From Fibrobacterota bacterium (GTDB lineage Bacteria > Fibrobacterota > Chitinivibrionia > Chitinivibrionales > Chitinispirillaceae), in NCBI GenBank assembly GCA_023436205.1, contig JAEZKC010000044.1, positions 62,001-126,000 of the forward strand: a DNA stretch of 64,000 nucleotides, written 5' to 3'. Below the pieces are notes generated by a model that worked only from the letters and a program-made list of their open reading frames with translations, searched no databases and was not told the origin of the DNA. Every line of letters starts with the position of its first letter. Within the stretch, counting starts at the first letter, position 1. Both the position numbers and the translations under genes were made by a program. Positions 26,375-34,244 of the stretch are shown here, piece by piece.

Positions 26375-27145
26375 ATGGATCTGGCCACCTTAATAGGCCT
26401 GGGGTTGGCGATGGCGCTGGTTCTTTTCGGGATCAAGCTGCCAAACATTGCGGCATTTGTGGATATTCCCTCGCTGCTGATTACTGTGGGGGGAGCCATG
26501 GCGGCAACTATTGCAGCTTTCCCGGGAAACAAGCTGCTCAACAGTATCGGAGTCCTCAAGAATGCATTTCTTGTAAAGAGTGAAACGCCGGTCGATACTA
26601 TTCGTCAATTGGTCGAGTTTGCAGAGCAGGCCAGACGTGAGGGCATCCTTGCTCTTGAGGCACGCGCGCTGGAAATAAAAAACGACTTCCTGAAAAAGGG
26701 AATTCAGCTTGCCGTTGATGGAACAGAGCCCGATCTCATTAAGGATATTCTCTCCACAGAGATATCTTTTACCGAAAGTCGTCATGAGGAGGGGGCCAAA
26801 ATATTCGATTTCCTGGCAGCGATGGGACCCTCATTCGGAATGATTGGTACGCTGGTGGGTTTGGTGCTTATGCTTGGAAACATGAGCGATGTGGAGTCAA
26901 TTGGTCCCAATATGGCGGTGGCCCTTATCACCACTTTTTACGGATCGATGCTGGCAAACGTGTTCTGCCTTCCCATCGTGGAGAAACTGAAGAATTACTC
27001 CCGCAAGGAGATTCTCATTAAGGAGATGATGCTTGAGGGCATAATGTCGCTTCAGTCGGGGGATAACCCTCGAATTGTTGAGCAGAAGCTGACGGCATTT
27101 CTGGAACCGGGGCTGCGAGCTGCAGCTATGAAGGAGAAAAAGTAG
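26375..27145 (+). CDS. motA: Flagellar motor stator protein MotA
   Basis: This 256-residue stator subunit has four membrane helices. It shows DIPSLLITVGGAMAAT (helix 2), the cytoplasmic domain with RREGILALEARA, and the helix 3-4 pair AAMGPSFGMIGTLVGLVLML and ALITTFYGSMLANVFCLPI. The conserved proline in MGPSFG and the threonine and tyrosine near the channel are present. MotA forms the ring that rotates around the MotB dimer. The gene is one base upstream of motB. Confidence 0.95.
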   Translation: MDLATLIGLGLAMALVLFGIKLPNIAAFVDIPSLLITVGGAMAATIAAFPGNKLLNSIGVLKNAFLVKSETPVDTIRQLVEFAEQARREGILALEARALEIKNDFLKKGIQLAVDGTEPDLIKDILSTEISFTESRHEEGAKIFDFLAAMGPSFGMIGTLVGLVLMLGNMSDVESIGPNMAVALITTFYGSMLANVFCLPIVEKLKNYSRKEILIKEMMLEGIMSLQSGDNPRIVEQKLTAFLEPGLRAAAMKEKK

Positions 27146-27146
27146 C

Positions 27147-27881
27147 ATGGCCAGGCAGAAGAAGCCACCTGAGCCTCCCAAGGGGGCGCCAGCTTACATG
27201 TCAACATGGGGTGATATGTGCACGCTTCTTCTCTGTTTTTTCGTTATGCTTCTGGCCATGTCCACTATTGATCCTGCCAAGTTCAATGTGGCGGCTTCCT
27301 CATTTCAAAACGCTTTCAGCGGTGTACTGGAGTCTTTCCCTTCAGTGCTTATCACCAAGGATGTGCTTATTCCCAGAATGGGCGGTAATGAGCAGAACAA
27401 GCGAATGGCTATCGATGCTGCAATGCGTATTAAACGGGCAGTGGAGAAGGAAAAATTACAAGATGCGGTTAAGGTGCAGGTAACCGAGAGTGGAATCGCC
27501 ATAAAGATCGCCGATCCTATCGGCTTTGATGTGGGGCAGGCGGAGATAAAGCCGGAACTGGCTCCCACGCTGCGTGACATCGCTCTTATCATAAATAAAG
27601 TAGGGTCGACCCAGATTAGGGTTGAGGGGCATACTGATGATTTGCCGATAAGAACAGCCAGATTTCCCTCCAACTGGGAGTTGTCTGCGGCCAGAGCGCT
27701 CAACGTGGTAAAGTTTTTTGCTCAGAGTGGCGGGATAAACCCTGCGCGGCTGAGTGCCATCGGATATGGAGAGTACAGGCCGCTTGTCCCAAACATCAGT
27801 GTGGAGAACAGGCGTGTCAACAGACGCATTGAGATCTATGTCGATTATGTACAAAAGAAAGAAAGTGAGTCGGAAAGCTGA
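27147..27881 (+). CDS. motB: Flagellar motor stator protein MotB
   Basis: This 244-residue protein has a short basic N-terminus, one membrane helix with the ion-binding aspartate (Asp23 in TWGDMCTLLLCFFVMLLAM), a linker/plug region, and a C-terminal OmpA-like peptidoglycan-binding domain (EGHTDDLPI ... LSAIGYGEYRP ... NRRVNRRIEI). A Cys seven residues after the Asp resembles Na+-type PomB (DLMTLLMCFF), so sodium coupling is possible, though this is weak evidence. Cotranscribed with motA. Confidence 0.94.
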   Translation: MARQKKPPEPPKGAPAYMSTWGDMCTLLLCFFVMLLAMSTIDPAKFNVAASSFQNAFSGVLESFPSVLITKDVLIPRMGGNEQNKRMAIDAAMRIKRAVEKEKLQDAVKVQVTESGIAIKIADPIGFDVGQAEIKPELAPTLRDIALIINKVGSTQIRVEGHTDDLPIRTARFPSNWELSAARALNVVKFFAQSGGINPARLSAIGYGEYRPLVPNISVENRRVNRRIEIYVDYVQKKESESES

Positions 27882-27906
27882 AAACTTTCACTTACCGGAG
27901 TGACGC

Positions 27907-28452
27907 ATGAACGAGAAAGCAAAAGAAGCGGAAACCGCGCCGGCTGCCGGAGGGCAGACTAAGGAAAAGGGTGGCAACAAACTGGTGTTGCTGGGGATCA
28001 TTTTGGTAATCATCGCGATTCAGACGGTGATCGTGATTCTCCTCATGCCCAAACCGGAGAATCCGGAGGCCACGGCAGCCAAGGCCCGCTCTGATTCCCT
28101 TAAAGTGGTTGCCGAGCAGGCTACCTCCATGGGGGCCACTACCATTGATGCTCCCATTGAGGCAATTGTCAATATTGCAGGAACTGAAGGGGAACGGTTT
28201 CTCAAAGCGGCCATCATTCTTGAATATGATGAAAAAAACGAAGTGCTTGGGGCTGAACTGAGACGCCGTGCTCCACGGTACAAGGATCTGCTGCTTGACC
28301 ATCTCTCTAAGCTTACGCTTATTGAGGTGACCGAACCGGATGCCCGGGACAAAATCCGTAAAGATCTGCTTCGTTTGATAAATAAGACTCTGCCCCCTAA
28401 AATGGGCGGAGAGGTAAGGGATGTGCTTTTTACTCAGTATATTATTCAATAA
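27907..28452 (+). CDS. fliL: Flagellar basal body-associated protein FliL
   Basis: This 181-residue single-pass inner-membrane protein has a cytoplasmic Lys/Glu/Ala-rich N-terminus, a membrane helix (about residues 27-46) and a periplasmic stomatin-like domain (EGERFLKAAIILEYDEKN ... DLLRLINKTLPPK ... VRDVLFTQYIIQ). FliL surrounds stator units in other bacteria and supports torque. A GGAG site precedes the start. The position between motB and fliM is conserved. Confidence 0.9.
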   Translation: MNEKAKEAETAPAAGGQTKEKGGNKLVLLGIILVIIAIQTVIVILLMPKPENPEATAAKARSDSLKVVAEQATSMGATTIDAPIEAIVNIAGTEGERFLKAAIILEYDEKNEVLGAELRRRAPRYKDLLLDHLSKLTLIEVTEPDARDKIRKDLLRLINKTLPPKMGGEVRDVLFTQYIIQ

Positions 28453-28470
28453 GGCACGGGGAGCTGTAGA

Positions 28471-29493
28471 ATGAGTGATATTCTTTCGCAAGAAGAGGTC
28501 GATGCCCTGCTTTCGGCCGTATCTGCGGGGAATGCTCCGGAGGTGGGCGGGCTTGACCAGTTCGGAGACGGTTCTGATTCATCAAACGATTCAGACCGTT
28601 CGCTTTCGCTATATGACTTCAGACGTCCCGATAGAGTGTCCAAGGATCAAATGCGCACTCTGCAGAACGTGCACGAGGGCTATGCGAGACAGTTTTCCAC
28701 CTCATTGACAAACTTTTTGCGTACATTTGTGGAGATAGAGCTAGTCAGTGTGGATCAGCTCACCTATTCTGAATTCGTAATGTCCATCTCAAATCCAAGC
28801 TGCATCTACGTTTTTAAAATGGATCCGCTTGAAGGCTCTGCCATAATGGAAATCAACCCATCATTGGTGTTTTTCATTATCGATCGTCTCTTTGGCGGTC
28901 AGGGCAGACCATCGGAACAGAACCGTGAACTTACACTTATCGAACAGAACGTCATCCACCGTATCGTGGAGAAAGGACTTGCTGACCTCAAGGAAGTATG
29001 GGAGCACATAGGATCTTTCCATTCGAAAATTGAGGCCTACGAGACAAATCCGCAATTTGTGCAGATCGCTCCACCCAGCGAAACGGTTATTCTCATCTCT
29101 CTTGAGGTTAGGATGCAGAACGCTTCAGGTTTAATGAGCATCTGTTTTCCCTATATGCTTCTTGAAAGCGTAATCAACAATCTTTCCGGTGAAAGCTGGA
29201 TGTCAAGCCAGAGTGTAAGCACCGCTGAAACCCGTTCCATCATGGAGCAGGAAATGGCCGATGTGCAGCTTAAGCTTTCAACCGTGATTGGCAAGACTAC
29301 TCTTACCATAAGGGATTTGCTGCAGCTTCAGCGCGGAGATGTGGTCTGTCTTGATAAACCTTTTGAGAGTGATCTTATTGTACAGATCGAAGGGAAGACG
29401 AAGATGGCCGGTCGCTCGGGTCTGGTTGGACGCAGGAAAGCCGTGAAAATTACCAGTATTATTGAACAGGAGGTACCGGGCTGCGATGAGTGA
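28471..29493 (+). CDS. fliM: Flagellar motor switch protein FliM
   Basis: FliM is the C-ring component that binds CheY-P. The 340-residue protein starts with the CheY-binding EIDALL-like motif (ILSQEEVDALLSAV). It continues with the middle CheC-like domain (YDFRRPDRVSKDQMRTLQNV ... FVMSISNPSCIYVF) and ends with a SpoA/FliN-like domain (VIGKTTLTIRDLLQLQRGDV). Its last bases overlap the next switch gene by 8 nt. The intact N-terminal motif implies that a chemotaxis system exists elsewhere; no che genes are in the window. Confidence 0.95.
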   Translation: MSDILSQEEVDALLSAVSAGNAPEVGGLDQFGDGSDSSNDSDRSLSLYDFRRPDRVSKDQMRTLQNVHEGYARQFSTSLTNFLRTFVEIELVSVDQLTYSEFVMSISNPSCIYVFKMDPLEGSAIMEINPSLVFFIIDRLFGGQGRPSEQNRELTLIEQNVIHRIVEKGLADLKEVWEHIGSFHSKIEAYETNPQFVQIAPPSETVILISLEVRMQNASGLMSICFPYMLLESVINNLSGESWMSSQSVSTAETRSIMEQEMADVQLKLSTVIGKTTLTIRDLLQLQRGDVVCLDKPFESDLIVQIEGKTKMAGRSGLVGRRKAVKITSIIEQEVPGCDE

Positions 29494-30529
29494 CTACTTG
29501 TCTCAGGATCAGATTGACAGTCTGTTGTCCGGCGCATTCGGGGATGACGGAGCAGGGAGCAGTGGATCAGGGGGAAACGATCATCTGGCCTCAGTGGCAT
29601 CGATGTTCGATCTCTTCTGCAGTCAGGCCTCAACCGTAGTGTCCACCGTTATCGGCAAGAAGATCGATTTTACCGCTGAGATTTGCGAGAAGGCTGACTT
29701 TTCTGCTATACAGGAGAGAATTCAGGCTGTGGTGGTCTCTCTAAACCTCTCTCTCAAGTCTGGAATCACCGGTGACATGTTTCTTATTATGCAAAAGAAG
29801 GATGTGGCCGTTCTTTCTGATCTGATGATGATGGGGGATGGGAGCGCCGATTACAATGAGGATCACAAGGATGCCATCGGTGAACTTTTCAATCAGGTTA
29901 TGGGTGCTTTTTCAACTGCACTGGGTGCGGAGATGGGGCTTTCCATATCTGCCGGTTCCATAGAAGTTACCGAATTTGACCTGGAGAATCCGCCTTTTCC
30001 TGCCGATTCACTCGATATGGCTATTGCAAAGATGAATATCGAGGGACAGCTTGATTCCTACATCGCTCTGCTTATTCCGGAAAGTCTCGGAACGCAGTTT
30101 GTGAAGAAATCTTCTCCCAAAGAAGAATCACTGGGTGGGGATCTGGGAATCGGGTTGAATCAGTCTGAAATGGATGATCTTAACCGTATGGCATCCTCAT
30201 TCAGTTCCAGTGATGGCCTCGACCAGTTCAGGGAAAGCAGTCCCATGGGGAGCACCTATGATGGTCCCAAGGAAAATATCGATCTTCTGTTGGATGTGGA
30301 GCTTGAAATTTATATAGAGCTTGGTAAATCAAGTCTCTCCATCAAAAAAATTCTGGAACTGGCTCCAGGATCTATTGTTGAACTGGATAAAATGGCAGGC
30401 GAGCCGGTGGATCTTCTTGTCAACAATAAGGTTGTTGCTAAAGGTGAAGTGGTAGTGGTTGATGAAAGTTTCGGAATAAGAATCGTATCGCTGGTCTCGG
30501 CAGAGGACAGAATACGAAGTCTTCGATAA
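29486..30529 (+). CDS. fliY: FliY-type switch protein (CheC-like domain plus FliN domain)
   Basis: This 347-residue protein is longer than plain FliN. It begins with a FliM-like motif (YLSQDQIDSLLSGAF). A CheC-like domain follows with the phosphatase pattern D-x3-E-x2-N (DAIGELFN), and the C-terminal FliN/SpoA domain (VELEIYIELGKSSLSIKKIL ... VDLLVNNKVVAKGEVVVV) ends the protein. This is the FliY arrangement, in which the protein is both C-ring component and CheY-P phosphatase in Bacillus. Only one of the two possible phosphatase motifs is evident. The start overlaps fliM. Confidence 0.88.
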   Translation: MSDYLSQDQIDSLLSGAFGDDGAGSSGSGGNDHLASVASMFDLFCSQASTVVSTVIGKKIDFTAEICEKADFSAIQERIQAVVVSLNLSLKSGITGDMFLIMQKKDVAVLSDLMMMGDGSADYNEDHKDAIGELFNQVMGAFSTALGAEMGLSISAGSIEVTEFDLENPPFPADSLDMAIAKMNIEGQLDSYIALLIPESLGTQFVKKSSPKEESLGGDLGIGLNQSEMDDLNRMASSFSSSDGLDQFRESSPMGSTYDGPKENIDLLLDVELEIYIELGKSSLSIKKILELAPGSIVELDKMAGEPVDLLVNNKVVAKGEVVVVDESFGIRIVSLVSAEDRIRSLR

Positions 30530-30556
30530 ATGAGTGTTTTTTAGAAAGGCAAGTAT

Positions 30557-31123
30557 ATGGCACATTTGTGGAAGTCACTGGGGAGCATAAAGAAGATCGC
30601 GCTCACAATGACTTTTCTTGTTTCTGCAACAGTAATGCTTTCTGCCCAGGATCGCCTGGGAACGGGTGATTTTGACATCGGTAAAGTACGTCAGGCGGTG
30701 GCGAATGAAACTTACGACACCTCATTTTCCACCTCTCAGACCGCGCCGGTTCAGCGGGCTCAGGAAAATTATGTACTGGTGCTTTTGCGAATAATGGGTT
30801 ATCTGGCCGTAGTTACCGCGCTCATTTTCGGGGTGGCCTGGTTTGTAAAGAAAGCCGGACTGGCCGGAGCATCGAAAGTCGGCGGGGGTGGAAGCATGGA
30901 TGTTCTTGAGGTGCTCTCCTTCGGACAGAATAGAAACGCGGTACTCATACGTGTAATGGACACCGTATACCTCCTTGGTCAGACTCCCGGAAATATGGTG
31001 TTGCTGGAGAAGATCGAGGGCCAGAAGGCGATTGATATCATCTCATCCTCCAAAGGCGGAGCTAACATCATGCATTTCAAAGATGCTTTCAACAGTTTTT
31101 TGGGAAAGATGAAGAAATCATAA
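30557..31123 (+). CDS. fliO: Flagellar biosynthetic protein FliO
   Basis: This 188-residue protein has a signal-peptide-like N-terminus, a periplasmic stretch, one membrane helix (about residues 76-98, YLAVVTALIFGVAWFVKKAG) and a C-terminal cytoplasmic beta-rich domain (MDVLEVLSFGQNRNAVLIRV ... VYLLGQTPGNMVLLEKIEG). FliO assists assembly of the FliP ring of the flagellar export gate. Its stop overlaps the fliP start by one base. Confidence 0.88.
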   Translation: MAHLWKSLGSIKKIALTMTFLVSATVMLSAQDRLGTGDFDIGKVRQAVANETYDTSFSTSQTAPVQRAQENYVLVLLRIMGYLAVVTALIFGVAWFVKKAGLAGASKVGGGGSMDVLEVLSFGQNRNAVLIRVMDTVYLLGQTPGNMVLLEKIEGQKAIDIISSSKGGANIMHFKDAFNSFLGKMKKS

Positions 31124-31959
31124 TGATTCACAGCGAAGTATGCACTCCTCCTTTATCTTTATCGGAACGGACAGGTAAAGACTTGAGAGAAAAAAAACAG
31201 TCCGGGATCTTTTCGTCTCTGCGCACTGCCTTTTTTGCTTTTGTCATTTTGATCGGACCTGCCGTTACCGCTTTGCAGGCGCAGGCCATTCCCAAGCTTA
31301 CGCTTTCCGTGGCAGACAGCAATAAGCCTGGCGATGTGGCGGTGGCGCTTCAGGTGCTTTTTCTGATAACTATTCTGGCCATCGCGCCGTCGATCCTGAT
31401 AATGATGACCTCATTTGTCAGAATAGTAATTGTTCTTTCCTTCCTCAGGCGTGCACTGGGTACCCAAACAATGCCCCCGGATCAGATAATGGTGGGGCTG
31501 TCTCTTTTCCTGACTCTTTTTGTGATGATGCCCGTATTTTCAGAAATCAATCAGAACGCGGTTCAGCCGTATATGGCCGAGCAGATTCAGTTCAGGGAGG
31601 CCCTGGACAAGGCCGGTAAACCAGTTCGCAATTTTATGTTGCGGCAGGTAAGTGAAAAGGATGTCGCACTTTTTGTGCGCATCTCCCGCATGCCGCCCCC
31701 CCGAACCATAGACGATCTTCCATTTGAAGTGATTATCCCGGCTTTCATTACAAGTGAACTCAAAACCGGTTTTATCATAGGCTTCATTCTGTTCATACCT
31801 TTTCTTGTGATTGACATGGTGGTTGCCAGTGTTCTGCTTTCCATGGGAATGATGATGCTTCCGCCGGTCATGATTTCCATGCCCTTCAAGATTATTCTTT
31901 TTGTGCTGGTGGATGGATGGCATCTTATTGTCCGTCAGCTGGTTGTGTCTTTCAGGTAA
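31123..31959 (+). CDS. fliP: Flagellar export gate protein FliP
   Basis: This 278-residue core membrane subunit of the type III export gate has a cleavable-looking N-terminal hydrophobic segment (about residues 32-53). Conserved motifs follow: SFVRIVIVLSFLRRALGTQ, PPDQIMVGLSLFLT, IIPAFITSELKTGF, and the C-terminal VASVLLSMGMMMLPPVMIS and FKIILFVLVDGWHL. A long extra N-terminus precedes the hydrophobic segment, so the true start may be internal. Confidence 0.95.
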   Translation: MIHSEVCTPPLSLSERTGKDLREKKQSGIFSSLRTAFFAFVILIGPAVTALQAQAIPKLTLSVADSNKPGDVAVALQVLFLITILAIAPSILIMMTSFVRIVIVLSFLRRALGTQTMPPDQIMVGLSLFLTLFVMMPVFSEINQNAVQPYMAEQIQFREALDKAGKPVRNFMLRQVSEKDVALFVRISRMPPPRTIDDLPFEVIIPAFITSELKTGFIIGFILFIPFLVIDMVVASVLLSMGMMMLPPVMISMPFKIILFVLVDGWHLIVRQLVVSFR

Positions 31960-31969
31960 AGGAAGAAAC

Positions 31970-32242
31970 ATGGACCCCTCAGTTGTAGTTGATCTGGGTC
32001 GACAAGCCATATACATAACAATGCTCATATCCGGGCCGCTTCTACTGGTGGGGCTTGTAATCGGGCTTGTAGTGGGAATATTTCAGGCAGTCACGCAGAT
32101 TCATGAAATGACTCTTACTTTCATCCCAAAAATCCTTGGAATCGTCGGTGTGCTGATTCTGCTTCTTCCCTGGATGCTCCTGAAGCTTATGGAGTACACC
32201 TACGGGTTATTTGATCTGATCGGTAACATGGGTGCCCGATGA
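31970..32242 (+). CDS. fliQ: Flagellar export gate protein FliQ
   Basis: This 90-residue, two-helix protein has the family motifs SGPLLLVGLVIGLVVGIFQA, TQIHEMTLTFIPKI and LLPWMLLKLMEY. ATG 31970 follows an AAAGGAAG site; longer upstream frames lack homology. FliQ wraps around the FliPR helix of the export gate. ATGA overlap with fliR. Confidence 0.95.
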   Translation: MDPSVVVDLGRQAIYITMLISGPLLLVGLVIGLVVGIFQAVTQIHEMTLTFIPKILGIVGVLILLLPWMLLKLMEYTYGLFDLIGNMGAR

Positions 32243-33030
32243 ACGGATTGATGGTTTCATTAGACCATGTGCAGTTCTTCCTGCTCATGTTTGTGAGAGT
32301 TGTCACAATGGTCCTTCTCCTGCCGGTGTTTGGAAACAATTCCATCCCTGCGCAGCTCAAAGTGGCCCTGTCTCTGCTTTTGACAATTGCACTTTTTTCA
32401 ACACAGCTTGCCGCAGGTCTCCCCCCGGCACCGTCCAATCTATCCACCGGAGTTTTTGTGCTGCTGGTGGCAAAGGAGGCAATGGTCGGGCTGGCTGTTG
32501 GCTTTGCAGCCTCATTTCTTTTTACCGCGGTTCAGTTTGCAGGTCATCTGGTTGACACCGAAATGGGTTTCGGTTTTGTGGAAATGGTTGATCCATTCAC
32601 TGATCAATCAGTTACAGCGTTAGGACAAATGCAGGTCATTCTTTTTACCATTCTCTTTCTTCTTTTCAACGGACATTATTTTCTGCTTATCTCTATCCAG
32701 AAGAGTTTTGAGCTGATTCCACTCATGGGAGCACATTTTCCCGGTGATCAGATGTCGGTACATGTCACCGGAATGATATCAGACATATTTGTAGTGGCTT
32801 TTAAACTTTCCGCACCCATCTTTGTGACCTTGCTGTTGACAGAAATTGCACTTGGGGTTGTGGCCCGTACTGTTCCTCAAATAAACATCTTTTTTGTGGG
32901 TATGCCTCTGAAGATTTTTGTGGGTATGGGAACTACTGTCATTGTGCTTCCCATGTTGGCCACACTCTTCAGAAGACTGGTGGAGGCGCTCATGCAGGAT
33001 ATATGGAAATTGTTGTACCTTATGAGCTGA
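32239..33030 (+). CDS. fliR: Flagellar export gate protein FliR
   Basis: This 263-residue polytopic protein matches FliR: FVRVVTMVLLLPVFGNNSIP, KEAMVGLAVGFAASFLFTAV, FAGHLVDTEMGFGF, and the C-terminal LLTEIALGVVARTVPQINIF and MPLKIFVGMG. FliR completes the FliPQR pore. It is translationally coupled to fliQ and lies 60 nt before flhB. Confidence 0.95.
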   Translation: MNGLMVSLDHVQFFLLMFVRVVTMVLLLPVFGNNSIPAQLKVALSLLLTIALFSTQLAAGLPPAPSNLSTGVFVLLVAKEAMVGLAVGFAASFLFTAVQFAGHLVDTEMGFGFVEMVDPFTDQSVTALGQMQVILFTILFLLFNGHYFLLISIQKSFELIPLMGAHFPGDQMSVHVTGMISDIFVVAFKLSAPIFVTLLLTEIALGVVARTVPQINIFFVGMPLKIFVGMGTTVIVLPMLATLFRRLVEALMQDIWKLLYLMS

Positions 33031-33090
33031 CAATACGATATACTTACAATGTGTAAACAGAATCATGTTTTTGTCATCTGGAATTAGCTA

Positions 33091-34164
33091 ATGGCAGAAG
33101 ACTCATCAGAAGAAAAGACCGAAGCGCCATCGGATAAAAAGCGACAGGACGCCCGGCAGAAAGGCACGGTCGCCAAAAGTACCGAAGTTAATTCGGTGCT
33201 GGTGCTGCTTGTCGCCATTCTTCTGTTTAAAGTGGCCGGTGCATGGATGATGGATGAGTTTGCATCCTGCATACGTGAGTTTTTCGCCCTTTGCTCACGC
33301 ACAGAAATGAGCATGCAGTTCTTTCTGGAATTGTCAAACAAGACAATGATTCTGATTTTTAAGCTGGTGATGCCTATTGCAGGCTCCATATTGGTGGTTG
33401 GCGTGCTGGCGAATGTGATTCAGATCGGTTTGCTCTTTACCCTTGAACCGCTTACGCCGAAACTTGAAAAGATAAATCCGCTCAGCGGTGCACAGAGGCT
33501 CTTCTCCATGCGGTCACTTGTTGAGCTGGTGAAAAATATCCTGAAGATCATCGTGATAGGCTACGTTGCATACATCACAATTAAAGGCGAATATGAGAAG
33601 CTTCTGGTACTGGCCGATGCATCTGTCTTTACCATCTGGCAATTTACTCTTGCAGTGGCTTTTAAAATACTTTTGAGAGTGGCCATCGTACTTCTTATAA
33701 TCGCCGTTCTGGATTATGCCTACCAGCGCTTCGAACATGAAAAGAAGCTCAAAATGACCTTTCAGGAGGTTAAAGAGGAACGCAAGCAGATGGATGGAGA
33801 CCCGCAGGTAAAATCCCGCATCAGGTCTCTTCAGAGGGAAATGGCTCGAAGGCGCATGATGGAGCAGGTCCCGAAGGCAACGGTGGTGGTGACTAACCCC
33901 ACACACATCGCTATCGCTCTGAGATACGATCCCAGCGAAAATGATGCCCCGGTGGTTGTTGCAAAAGGAAAGCAGTACATGGCCGAAAGAATAAAAAAGA
34001 TAGCTGCCGAACATAATATACCCATGGTGGAGGATAAACCTCTGGCTCGTGCGATGTACGACAAGATCGATATTGGTCTGCCTATTCCGATGGAATTTTT
34101 CACTGCTGTGGCGGAGATCATGGCGTACGTGTTCAGATTGAAAGGCAGAACCGCAGCAGCTTAG
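33091..34164 (+). CDS. flhB: Flagellar export switch protein FlhB
   Basis: This 357-residue protein has a basic N-terminus (AEDSSEEKTEAPSDKKRQDA), four membrane helices and a cytoplasmic domain with the autocleavage motif NPTH (Asn near residue 269) followed by IAIALRYDP. Cleavage there lets FliK switch export from hook to filament proteins. The family hallmark VPKATVVVTNPTH is intact. Length is normal. Confidence 0.96.
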   Translation: MAEDSSEEKTEAPSDKKRQDARQKGTVAKSTEVNSVLVLLVAILLFKVAGAWMMDEFASCIREFFALCSRTEMSMQFFLELSNKTMILIFKLVMPIAGSILVVGVLANVIQIGLLFTLEPLTPKLEKINPLSGAQRLFSMRSLVELVKNILKIIVIGYVAYITIKGEYEKLLVLADASVFTIWQFTLAVAFKILLRVAIVLLIIAVLDYAYQRFEHEKKLKMTFQEVKEERKQMDGDPQVKSRIRSLQREMARRRMMEQVPKATVVVTNPTHIAIALRYDPSENDAPVVVAKGKQYMAERIKKIAAEHNIPMVEDKPLARAMYDKIDIGLPIPMEFFTAVAEIMAYVFRLKGRTAAA

Positions 34165-34244
34165 ATGTTTTTTGGTCTGTTGTGGGGGTAGGGGATGGAG
34201 TATTTTTACTATCTTTTCCTTGAATCTATAGGAACAATTTTCTA

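Noticed and set aside
31540..32028. Minus-strand 162-codon frame across fliP/fliQ
   Set aside because: Antisense to fliP membrane helices; His/Asn-rich product without homology.
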